From the NCBI RefSeq assembly GCF_037203705.1, contig NZ_JBBCAT010000001.1, positions 1,895,418 through 1,959,417 of the forward strand: 64,000 bases of DNA, in the 5' to 3' direction. A program made the position numbers and the translations under genes. Under the pieces are notes generated by a model. That model saw nothing but the letters and a program-made list of their open reading frames with translations. It did no database searches and was not told the DNA's origin. Shown piece by piece: positions 25,349-32,217 of the stretch. Origin of the DNA: Prosthecomicrobium sp. N25 (GTDB taxonomy: Bacteria; Pseudomonadota; Alphaproteobacteria; Rhizobiales; Ancalomicrobiaceae). Numbering within the stretch: position 1 is the stretch's first letter; the number at the start of each line of letters is the position of its first letter.

Positions 25349-26098
25349 TCAGTGGATCAGCATGCCGCCGTTCACGTCGATGACGGCGCCGGTCACGTAG
25401 GCGGAGAGATCGGAGGCGAGGAACGTGTAGATGCCCGCCACGTCCTCGGCCGTGCCGAGGCGCGCGAGGGGGATCCCCTCGATGATCTTGGCCTTCAGCT
25501 CGTCGGTGAGCTTGCCGCCCGTGATGTCGGTGGCGATCAGGCCCGGGGTCACGCAGTTGACCCGGATCCCGTCCGGCCCGAGCTCGCGCGCCATCGCCTT
25601 GGCGAGGCCGAGCACGCCGGCCTTGGCCGAGGAATAGTGCGGGCCGCCGAAGATGCCGCCGCCGCGCTGCGCCGAGACCGAGGACATGCAGGCGATCGAG
25701 CCGGACTTCCGCGCCCGCATGTGTGGCACGAAGGCCTGCGACAGGTAGAGCACGCCGTCGAGGTTCACGGCCTGGATCCGCCGCCAGTCCTCAGGGGTGA
25801 TCTCCATGAACTTGACCGGCTGCGTGATGCCGGCGTTGTTGATCAGCACGTCGACATGCCCGAAGGCTTCCAGCACCCGCGCCGCGGCCGCCTCGCAGGA
25901 GGCCTTGTCGGCGACGTTGCAGGCGAGGCCGATGTGGCTCGGCCCGAGCGACGCCGCGGCCTCCGCGGCCGCCGGCCCGTCGATGTCCAGGATGGCGATC
26001 CGCGCGCCCTCGGCGGCGAAGCGCCGGGCCGTGGCGAGGCCGATGCCCCGCTTCGACGCGGCTCCCGAAATGACCGCGGTCTTGCCCTGCAGCAGCAT
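25349..26098 (-). CDS. SDR-family NAD(P)-dependent dehydrogenase
   Basis: This 249-residue classical short-chain dehydrogenase has the cofactor loop SGAASKRGIGLATA, NNAG, the catalytic Ser in CMSSVSAQRG, YxxxK as YSSAKAG, and the substrate-side CVTPGLIATDI. Asp in DIDGPAA after the second strand suggests NAD over NADP. The ATG at 26098 is preferred because AGGAAG lies seven to eight bases upstream. It is the first gene of the transketolase-TRAP operon and probably oxidises an imported polyol, or reduces a ketose, before or after the transketolase step. Confidence 0.88.
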   Translation of the reverse strand: MLLQGKTAVISGAASKRGIGLATARRFAAEGARIAILDIDGPAAAEAAASLGPSHIGLACNVADKASCEAAAARVLEAFGHVDVLINNAGITQPVKFMEITPEDWRRIQAVNLDGVLYLSQAFVPHMRARKSGSIACMSSVSAQRGGGIFGGPHYSSAKAGVLGLAKAMARELGPDGIRVNCVTPGLIATDITGGKLTDELKAKIIEGIPLARLGTAEDVAGIYTFLASDLSAYVTGAVIDVNGGMLIH

Positions 26099-26186
26099 CG
26101 TGCGACTTCCTCCCGATGACATCGTCCGTTGCCGGGACGATGCCTGCGTGAGGGACCCGGCACAAACGCGGATTTGTCACGGACCG

Positions 26187-26201
26187 GTGAATCTGGTTCA
26201 C
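26187..26201. promoter_or_regulatory. LysR-type operator in the divergent region
   Basis: GTGAA-TCTGG-TTCAC is an exact inverted repeat with a T-N11-A core (TGAATCTGGTTCA), the standard LysR recognition form. It lies only 8 bp before the LysR gene and 88 bp before the SDR gene, suiting both autoregulation and control of the divergent operon. Confidence 0.75.
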
Positions 26202-26208
26202 TCAACCC

Positions 26209-27105
26209 ATGTTGGAGACTGTCCCGATTTCCTCGATCCGCGCCTTCGAGGCGGCTGCGCGCACCGGCTCCTTTCGCGGTGCAGCAAACGAGCTTCACCT
26301 GACGCCGAGTGCGGTCAGCCATGCCATCCGCAAGCTGGAGGCTTCCCTCGGCACGCCGCTCTTCGAGCGAGGCGCGCGCACCGTCCACCTGACGCCGGCG
26401 GGGGAGGGACTGATGCGCCATGTCGGGCTCGCCTTCGAGGAACTGCGCCGCGGCCTGGAGGGCGTGGCCCGCCGGGGCCGTCACGTGCTTCGCCTGCACT
26501 GCGCGCCGAGCTTCGCGGCCCAATGGCTCGCCCCGCGCCTGCCGCGCTTCCTGGCCGCCGAGGCCGGCGTGGAGGTGCGGCTCGCGGCCGGGACCGACTA
26601 CGCGCGCTTCACCAACGACGACTTCGACGCCGACATCGTCTACGGCCAGCCGCGCGGCGACGGCGTGGAGGTGGTGCCCCTCGGCGAGGAGACCGTGACG
26701 CCGCTCTGCGCGCCGGCCCTGGCCGGTTCGATCCGCACGCCCGCCGACCTCTTCGGCCAGGTCCTCATCCAGAGCGACAGCAAGCAGGTGCGTTGGCGCG
26801 ACTGGTTCGCCGTCAACGGCCTGACCGCCCCGCCGCCGCACGGCATGAGCTTCGACCGGTCCTTCCTGGCGATCGCGACCGCCGCGGACGGTTTGGGCGT
26901 CGCGCTGGAATCGACCCGCCTCGCCGAGCGCGAGATCGCCGGGGGACGACTGGTCGCGCCACTCGCGGGCCGGGCGGCCGACGTCCGCTATGTCGGCCAC
27001 CGCCTCGTCTTTCCACGAACCTCTCGACAGAGACGGGTCGTGCGGGCCTTCGCGGACTGGATCCTGGCCGAACTCGGCGTCGCCGGGCGGGTCGACGGCG
27101 GCTGA
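26209..27105 (+). CDS. LysR-family regulator (GcvA-like)
   Basis: This 298-residue protein has the HTH at residues 9-45 (FEAAARTGSFRGAANELHLTPSAVSHAI in outline) followed by a GcvA-type effector domain with LHCAPSFAAQWLAPRLPRF and FDADIVYGQ. It is divergent from the SDR-transketolase-TRAP operon and is very likely its activator. The operator candidate at 26187-26201 supports this. The ATG at 26209 is the only start upstream of the HTH. Confidence 0.92.
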   Translation: MLETVPISSIRAFEAAARTGSFRGAANELHLTPSAVSHAIRKLEASLGTPLFERGARTVHLTPAGEGLMRHVGLAFEELRRGLEGVARRGRHVLRLHCAPSFAAQWLAPRLPRFLAAEAGVEVRLAAGTDYARFTNDDFDADIVYGQPRGDGVEVVPLGEETVTPLCAPALAGSIRTPADLFGQVLIQSDSKQVRWRDWFAVNGLTAPPPHGMSFDRSFLAIATAADGLGVALESTRLAEREIAGGRLVAPLAGRAADVRYVGHRLVFPRTSRQRRVVRAFADWILAELGVAGRVDGG

Positions 27106-27108
27106 CCC

Positions 27109-27747
27109 TCAGACGAGGAGCCGGCCCCAGACGTCCTTGGCCACCGCATAGGCCTCCGCGGCCGCCTTGCTGCCGCGGTCGGATTCCAGAACGGTCAGGC
27201 CCGAGCCCATGCTCGCCGCGAAGGCGACCCGGTTGCCGAGCCGCGGCTCCGCCAGGGTGGCGCCGAACTGCGCGATGGCGTCCGTCATCTCGGCCGTCAG
27301 GGAGGTGCGCGGGGGCACGCGGTTCAGAACCAGCAGGGCAGGGCGGCCTTCCTTCGCAGCCATCTCCAGCGTCGCCCGCGTCGCCCACAGGTCGAGCGGG
27401 CTCGGCTGGATCGGCACCACCACGAGGGTTGCCTCCTCCAGGCTGTAGCGCGTGTCGGAATCGGCTTTCGGCGGCGTGTCGACGACCACCACGTCGTAAT
27501 CCCTGGCGAGCGCGCGCGCCTCTCGCTTGGCGCCCCAGCCGCTCGCGGTGGTGAAGCGCAGGCCCGTCGCCTGCTCGCCGAGCGTCCGTTCGCGCCGCTC
27601 GTACCACTCCCCGAGGCTACCCTGCGGATCGACGTCCAGGATCGCCACCTTGAGCCCGGGCGAGAGCGCCACGGCGAGGTGCGCCGCGAGGGTCGTCTTT
27701 CCCGACCCGCCCTTCTGCTGACTGACGGTGACGATCTTCCCGCTCAT
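27109..27747 (-). CDS. ParA/MinD-family ATPase (orphan)
   Basis: This 212-residue protein has the deviant Walker A KGGSGKTT near residues 12-19, Walker A' ILDVDPQGSLGEW, and Walker B VVVVDTPPKADSD. The size fits small ParA/Soj or plasmid-type partition ATPases and cargo-positioning ParA homologues. There is no parB-like gene or visible centromere-like repeat nearby, so it is an orphan. Its stop codon is three bases from the LysR stop on the other strand. Function in chromosome, plasmid or protein-cluster positioning cannot be decided. Confidence 0.88.
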   Translation of the reverse strand: MSGKIVTVSQQKGGSGKTTLAAHLAVALSPGLKVAILDVDPQGSLGEWYERRERTLGEQATGLRFTTASGWGAKREARALARDYDVVVVDTPPKADSDTRYSLEEATLVVVPIQPSPLDLWATRATLEMAAKEGRPALLVLNRVPPRTSLTAEMTDAIAQFGATLAEPRLGNRVAFAASMGSGLTVLESDRGSKAAAEAYAVAKDVWGRLLV

Positions 27748-27833
27748 GCTCCGGCTCCGTCGTCGACGAGGGGCGTATTGAGCCGAACCCGGTGCCGGCA
27801 GGCTCGACCGCCATATTCAATATCGAAGTTGTC

Positions 27834-27860
27834 GCAGTGCCACCAGCGATTTTGCACTGC
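27834..27860. promoter_or_regulatory. Inverted repeat upstream of the DUF1428 gene
   Basis: GCAGTGC (27834-27840) and GCACTGC (27854-27860) form perfect 7-bp arms 13 bases apart. A second small palindrome, ATATTCAATAT, lies at 27813-27823. Both are in the 209-bp gap between divergent parA and DUF1428 genes, where promoters for both must lie. This region is lower in GC than its surroundings. Confidence 0.4.
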
Positions 27861-27956
27861 AACATGCGGTTCCGACGGAAGTCTGAGGCCGGAGGACCTG
27901 TCGGGAACGGCCGGCGCCCGGCGTCCTTGTCCTGCAACCGAACAGGAGGAGAGCCC

Positions 27957-28313
27957 ATGTCCTACATCGACGGTTTCGTGCTCGCGGTCCCCAAGGCGCG
28001 GCTCGAGGACTACAAGACCCTCGCCCGCACGGCCTCGCAGGTCTGGCGGGAACACGGGGCGCTCGAATACCTGGAAGCCGTCGCGGACGACGTGCCGGTC
28101 GGCGAGCTGACCTCCTTCCCGCGCGCCGTCCAGCTGAAGGACGACGAGGTCGTCGTCTTTGCCTGGGTGATCTACGCCTCCCGCGCCGATCGCGACGCGA
28201 CCATGGCCAAGGTGATGGCCGACCCGCGCATCGAGATGGAGCCTGCCGCCCTGCCTTTCGACGGCAAGCGCATGATCTGGGGCGGGTTCGTCCCCTTCGT
28301 GCACGCGCGGTAG
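27957..28313 (+). CDS. DUF1428 family protein
   Basis: This 118-residue protein matches the DUF1428 (YbaA-like) family. It has MSYIDGFVLAVPKARLEDYK, a central WREHGALEYLE segment and the C-terminal KRMIWGGFVPFV. These are small ferredoxin-like alpha/beta barrel proteins of unknown biochemical role, often stress-related. AGGAGGAG precedes the ATG by about six bases. It stands alone, converging with the histidine kinase gene after six bases. Confidence 0.88.
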   Translation: MSYIDGFVLAVPKARLEDYKTLARTASQVWREHGALEYLEAVADDVPVGELTSFPRAVQLKDDEVVVFAWVIYASRADRDATMAKVMADPRIEMEPAALPFDGKRMIWGGFVPFVHAR

Positions 28314-28319
28314 CGGGCC

Positions 28320-29675
28320 TCAGCCGGCCGGCCCGGCCTCGATGCGGGCGAGCAGGCCGCCGAGCTCCGACCGGGCGAGCACCAGCCGGTGGCCGTAGAG
28401 CCCGGCGACGTCCCGCACGATGGCGAGCCCGAGGCCCGACCCGGGCCCCGTCTCGTCGAGGCGGCCGCCGCGCTCGAGCGCCTTGGCGCGGTCCGCCTCG
28501 GCGATGCCGGGCCCGTCGTCCTCGACCGTGAGCGCCCCGCCGCCGGGGCCCGGCGCATAGCGGATCCGCACCATGCCGGCCGCGTGCCGGGCGGCGTTCT
28601 CGACGAGGTTGCCGGTCATCTCGATGAGGTCGTCCCGCTCGAACGGGGCGACCGCGTCGGCCGGGATGTCCACCGCGAAGTCGACGCGCTCCCCGTCCGG
28701 CGTCCGCCGCAGCGTGTCGATCAGCGGCGCGAGGGTGGCGGCCACCGGGGTACCCGCCGCTCGGCCCCGACGCACCGGCCGGGGCCGGGCCCGCGCGAGC
28801 TCGCGGTCGACGTGCCGCCGCATGGCGACAGCCACCGCCTCGATCTGGTCGGCGATCAGGGTCTGCCCCATGCCGCGCAGCCGCTCCGCGTCGCCGGTGA
28901 GGGCGGACAGGGGCGTCTTCAGGCCGTGGGCCAGATCGGCTGCGCGCCGTTGCGCCTCCTCGACCTCGCGGTCGCGCAGGGCGATCAGTCCGTTCAGCTC
29001 CTCCACGAGCGGGCCGACCTCCTCGACGACCTCCCCCTCGACGAGCCTGGCCTCGCCGGCGCGCACCCTGGCGATGGCGTCCCGCAGCCAGGCGAGCGGC
29101 TTCAGCCCGAGCGCGATCTGCGCCCAGCCCGCCGCCGCGAGCACGAGCCCCAGGAGCCCCAGTCCGGGAACGAGGTCGGCGATGAAGGCGTCGCGGTCCT
29201 CCTGGACGGTCCGTTTGTCCGCCGCCACCGCCGCGCGGAAGCGGAGCCGGCCCTCGGGCCCGAGCCGCAGGAGACGCTCGGCCACGATCAGCCGCGCGCC
29301 GTCCGGCCCCGATACCTCGTGATGGTCGACCGACCCCTCCGCCGGCGTGTCGTCGGGAAGATCGAGCTGCTGGTCCCACAGGGATCGCGAACGCATCAGC
29401 TCCCCCGCCGGCGTGCCGATCTGCCAGTAGAGGCCGGAGAGCGGGGTCCCGAAGCGCGGGTCGGCCGGCGGGCGCTCCAGGGTGGCGGTGCCGTCCGGCG
29501 CCACCACGAGACCGCCCGCGATCTGGCGCAGGGTAACGTCCAGGTCTTCGGCGAGCCGCCGGGCGGCGTGCCGTTCGAAAAGCAGTCCCATCCCCAGGCC
29601 CGCCACCGCCAGCGCGACCAGGATCGCGAAGGTCCCGCCCGCCGCGAGCCGGAGGCGGAGCGACCGGATCGTCAA
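28320..29675 (-). CDS. Sensor histidine kinase (PhoQ/QseC-like)
   Basis: This 451-residue membrane kinase has helix 1 at about 10-32, a periplasmic domain to about 165, helix 2 at about 167-190, then HAMP-like and kinase domains. The H-box is DLAHGLKTPLSAL, the N-box GNLVENAARHA, and the G-boxes DDGPGI and GSGLGLAIV. The gene overlaps the response regulator by four bases. The periplasmic domain has no recognisable ligand fold. The neighbouring PepSY genes suggest that it senses envelope or metal/redox conditions. Confidence 0.92.
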   Translation of the reverse strand: MTIRSLRLRLAAGGTFAILVALAVAGLGMGLLFERHAARRLAEDLDVTLRQIAGGLVVAPDGTATLERPPADPRFGTPLSGLYWQIGTPAGELMRSRSLWDQQLDLPDDTPAEGSVDHHEVSGPDGARLIVAERLLRLGPEGRLRFRAAVAADKRTVQEDRDAFIADLVPGLGLLGLVLAAAGWAQIALGLKPLAWLRDAIARVRAGEARLVEGEVVEEVGPLVEELNGLIALRDREVEEAQRRAADLAHGLKTPLSALTGDAERLRGMGQTLIADQIEAVAVAMRRHVDRELARARPRPVRRGRAAGTPVAATLAPLIDTLRRTPDGERVDFAVDIPADAVAPFERDDLIEMTGNLVENAARHAAGMVRIRYAPGPGGGALTVEDDGPGIAEADRAKALERGGRLDETGPGSGLGLAIVRDVAGLYGHRLVLARSELGGLLARIEAGPAG

Positions 29676-30346
29676 CCCTCCTCCTCCTCCTCCTCGGGAA
29701 CGATGTACCCGAAGCCGCGCCGGGTCTCGATGGCGTCGTTGCCGATCTTGCGCCGGATCCGGCCGACCAGGACCTCGATCGCGTTCGACTCGCGCTCCCA
29801 GTCCTGCGAATAGACGTGCTCGGTCAGCTCGTGCTGCGAGACGACGCGCCCGCGGTTGCGGGCGAGGTGGCTGAAAAGCCGGTATTCCAGCGGCGTCAGC
29901 GCGATCGGGACGCCGTTGCGCATGACCCGCATCTGGCGCTCGTCCAGCACGAGCCCGCCGATCCGCATCACCGAGGAGGCCTGCCCGGAGGCGCGGCGCA
30001 CGATCGCGCGCAGCCGCGCCAGCAGCTCCTCCGTCCGGAACGGCTTCGGCAGGTAGTCGTCCGCCCCCGCGTCGATTCCCTCCACCCGCTCCGGCCAGGA
30101 GCCGCGTGCGGTCAGAATCAGAACCGGCGTCTTCCGCCCCGCCTCGCGCAGGCGCTTCAGCACCGACAGCCCGTCGAGCTTGGGCAGGCCGAGGTCGAGC
30201 ACGATCGCGTCGTAGTCCTCCGTCTCGCCCCGGTACCAGGCTTCCTCGCCGTCGCTGACCGCCTCGACGAGGTTCCCGGCGGTCTCCAGGGTGCGCCCGA
30301 TGTCCGCGGAGAGCCGCGGATCGTCTTCGACGAGCAGGATGCGCAT
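29672..30346 (-). CDS. OmpR-family response regulator
   Basis: This 224-residue regulator has the phospho-acceptor Asp51 in IVLDLGLPKLDG, the lysine in YLPKPF, and a winged-helix DNA-binding domain ending in EVLVGRIRRKIG and TRRGFGYIVPEE. The C-terminus is a run of glutamates. It overlaps the kinase gene by four bases and the PepSY gene by one base, so PepSY, regulator and kinase form one operon. Its likely targets include the divergent PepSY-cytochrome b genes. Confidence 0.93.
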   Translation of the reverse strand: MRILLVEDDPRLSADIGRTLETAGNLVEAVSDGEEAWYRGETEDYDAIVLDLGLPKLDGLSVLKRLREAGRKTPVLILTARGSWPERVEGIDAGADDYLPKPFRTEELLARLRAIVRRASGQASSVMRIGGLVLDERQMRVMRNGVPIALTPLEYRLFSHLARNRGRVVSQHELTEHVYSQDWERESNAIEVLVGRIRRKIGNDAIETRRGFGYIVPEEEEEEG

Positions 30347-30678
30347 CACTCGCCCTTCCGTTTCAGGATCCGGCCGTCGCGGGCATCGACATAGATCTCG
30401 CGCCGTCGGCCGACCGGGTCGAGGACCCGGATCTCGTAGACCCACCGGCCGTCCTCGCGTTCGAACTCGACGCCCACAATCTCCCCGCCGGCCTGCGCGG
30501 CCACGGCCGGCAGGATCTCGGCGAGCGGCTTCGCCTCGCCGCGCTCCACCGCCCGCCGCGCTGTCTCGTGGTCGGCATGCCGCTCGGCGGCCGCCGCGGC
30601 CGGGCCGGCGACGCCGATCAGCAGCGCCAGGAGGGCGCCGGTCGGGAACGCGGGGGGGATAGGGCGGGGGTTGTGCAT
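30346..30678 (-). CDS. PepSY domain protein co-transcribed with the two-component system
   Basis: This 110-residue protein has a signal peptide (LLALLIGVAGPAAAAAE) and one PepSY domain: AVERGEAKPLAEILPAV, GGEIVGVEFE, WVYEIRVLDPVGRRREIYVDARDGRIL. It is the first gene of the operon with the response regulator and kinase; its stop overlaps the regulator's ATG by one base. PepSY proteins in this setting are thought to modulate the sensor kinase in the periplasm, as an inhibitor or ligand-binding partner. That role is inferred here. Confidence 0.85.
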   Translation of the reverse strand: MHNPRPIPPAFPTGALLALLIGVAGPAAAAAERHADHETARRAVERGEAKPLAEILPAVAAQAGGEIVGVEFEREDGRWVYEIRVLDPVGRRREIYVDARDGRILKRKGE

Positions 30679-30744
30679 GACTGTCTCAGCAGGGTCCGCG
30701 CACGGAGACCAAAGTCAAGTCTCGACCCGCGCAGCTGAAGAAAC

Positions 30745-30774
30745 GCTGACGCCGCCCGACCGGAGTTCGTCAGC
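30745..30774. promoter_or_regulatory. Inverted repeat between divergent PepSY genes
   Basis: GCTGACG (30745-30751) and CGTCAGC (30768-30774) are perfect 7-bp arms separated by 16 bases, in the 167-bp gap between the two divergent PepSY genes. It is a candidate binding region for the response regulator, though OmpR-type regulators more often use direct repeats. Confidence 0.4.
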
Positions 30775-30845
30775 GGCACCAGGGCAGGATGCGCTTCGTC
30801 AGACGGGCCGACCTGACCGGCCCCTCCGGAACAGAAGGACTTCCG

Positions 30846-31118
30846 ATGTCGAAAGCCGTCGCCTCCGCCGCCTTCGCGGCCCTCGTGCTCGCCGCCGCCC
30901 CCGCCCTCGCCGCGGAAGCCTGCACCAAGGAACCCAAGTCCGCCTGGATGACCCAGGACGCCGCGAAGGCCAAGGCCGTTGCCCTCGGCTACACGCCCTC
31001 CAAGGTCAAGGAGGAGGACGCCTGCTGGGAGGTCTACGCCAAGGACGCCAAGGGCGACCGCTGGGAGCTGTTCCTCAATCCCGTTTCCGGAGAGCTCGTC
31101 CGCAAGAAGGCGAACTGA
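30846..31118 (+). CDS. Periplasmic PepSY domain protein
   Basis: This 90-residue protein has a signal peptide ending ALAAEA. A PepSY-type domain follows, with two cysteines, SAWMTQDAAKAKAVALGYTP, ACWEVYAKDAKGDRWELFLNPVSGELV. Cys26 and the Cys in DACWE are the only cysteines and could form a disulfide. AGAAGGA lies seven bases before the ATG. Small PepSY proteins of this type are commonly encoded next to a cytochrome b561-like gene, as here. Confidence 0.82.
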   Translation: MSKAVASAAFAALVLAAAPALAAEACTKEPKSAWMTQDAAKAKAVALGYTPSKVKEEDACWEVYAKDAKGDRWELFLNPVSGELVRKKAN

Positions 31119-31253
31119 GCCCCGTCCAAGACCCGCCGACGGCTCCGTGGCTTTCCGCCCATTGACACGGATCCTGACGCGGCCCGGACCGGCGTCCTCG
31201 CGGGCGCCGGTCCGGATTTCGTTCGGCCGCCCCCATCATCGGAGCTTCCCCCC

Positions 31254-31805
31254 GTGACCGATATCGCCGATGTCTCCCTGCCGGTCCAGGAGACCGTGAA
31301 GGTCTGGGATCCCTTCGTCCGCGTCTTCCACTGGAGTGTCGTCGCCGGATTCGCGGCCGCCTTCGCCACGGGCGACGAGCTGACCCGCCTCCACATCGCC
31401 GTCGGCTACGCGGTCGCGGCCCTCGTCGCCCTGCGGGTCGTCTGGGGCTTCGTCGGTCCGCTCCACGCCCGCTTCTCCGACTTTGTCCGCGGGCCCCGTA
31501 CGGTGCTCGCCTACATCACCGCCGCGCTCGCCTTCCGCGCCCCCCGCTTCCTCGGCCACAACCCGGCCGGCGGCGCCATGGTGGTGGTGCTCCTCGTGAT
31601 GCTCTCGGCCGTCTCGCTGTCCGGCTGGGCGCTGACGCTCGACGCCTTCTGGGGCGACGAGGCCATGGAGGAACTTCACGAACTGCTGGTCTACATGGCC
31701 CTCGGCATGGTGGTCCTGCACGTCGCCGGCGTCCTCTTCGCCTCCGTCGAGCATGGCGAGAACCTGATCCGCGCCATGGTCACCGGGATGAAGCGCGCCC
31801 GCTGA
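31254..31805 (+). CDS. Cytochrome b/b6-type membrane protein (cytochrome b561-like)
   Basis: This 183-residue membrane protein has four helices and paired histidines typical of the Ni/Fe-hydrogenase b-type/cytochrome b561 family: RVFHWSV, RLHIAVGY, LHELLVYM and LHVAGVLF. It begins VWDPFVRVFHW after a short leader, the usual start of this family. The start codon is GTG at 31254 with GGAGC eight bases upstream. It would carry electrons between quinone and a periplasmic partner, perhaps the PepSY protein encoded upstream or a soluble cytochrome. Confidence 0.88.
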   Translation: MTDIADVSLPVQETVKVWDPFVRVFHWSVVAGFAAAFATGDELTRLHIAVGYAVAALVALRVVWGFVGPLHARFSDFVRGPRTVLAYITAALAFRAPRFLGHNPAGGAMVVVLLVMLSAVSLSGWALTLDAFWGDEAMEELHELLVYMALGMVVLHVAGVLFASVEHGENLIRAMVTGMKRAR

Positions 31806-31898
31806 CGTCCCCTGGCACATCGGTTGCTAAGATACGGCCGCCGCCTTCTCCCGGGGGTGGCCGTCCCGGGCTCCGCTCCCCGGGCGGAGCCGCCAGCC

Positions 31899-32120
31899 AT
31901 GAACGAGCGCGTCCGCCTCGACCTCGACATCCGCCTCCTGCGGACCCTGCACCTGCTCCTGACCGAGAGCAGCGTCTCGCGTGTCGCCCGCATCCTCGGC
32001 CAGACCCAGCCCGCCGTCAGCGCCTCCCTGAAGCGCCTGCGCGAGACCTTCGGCGACCCGCTGCTCGTCCGCTCCGTTGCGGTGATGACCCCTATCAGCG
32101 GCCGGGCATTCCCAAGGTGA
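31899..32120 (+). pseudogene. Truncated LysR-family regulator
   Basis: The first 60 or so codons encode a normal LysR HTH (LLTESSVSRVARILGQTQPAVSASLKRL, then FGDPLLVRS). After about 32080 the sequence changes abruptly to unrelated residues and stops at 32120. The 230-residue effector domain is missing. The breakpoint is followed by sequence with no recognisable gene and a long inverted repeat at 32150-32179. This looks like a deletion or insertion scar. A truncated protein might still bind DNA but could not respond to a ligand. Confidence 0.82.
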
Positions 32121-32149
32121 GCCGCCTCCGGCAGACTGCGTATGAGGCC

Positions 32150-32179
32150 GGAACAGGCAGCTCTAATTTTGCCTGTTCC
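32150..32179. repeat. Perfect 10-bp inverted repeat at a breakpoint
   Basis: GGAACAGGCA (32150-32159) and TGCCTGTTCC (32170-32179) flank a 10-base AT-rich loop. The element sits between the truncated LysR gene and the ligase gene. No T-tract follows. It could be a terminator for Rho-dependent ending, an operator, or the end of a lost mobile element. Confidence 0.5.
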
Positions 32180-32217
32180 CTGCGCAGTTGCCCTGCTCGC
32201 CGGCAGGCCGCCGAGGG

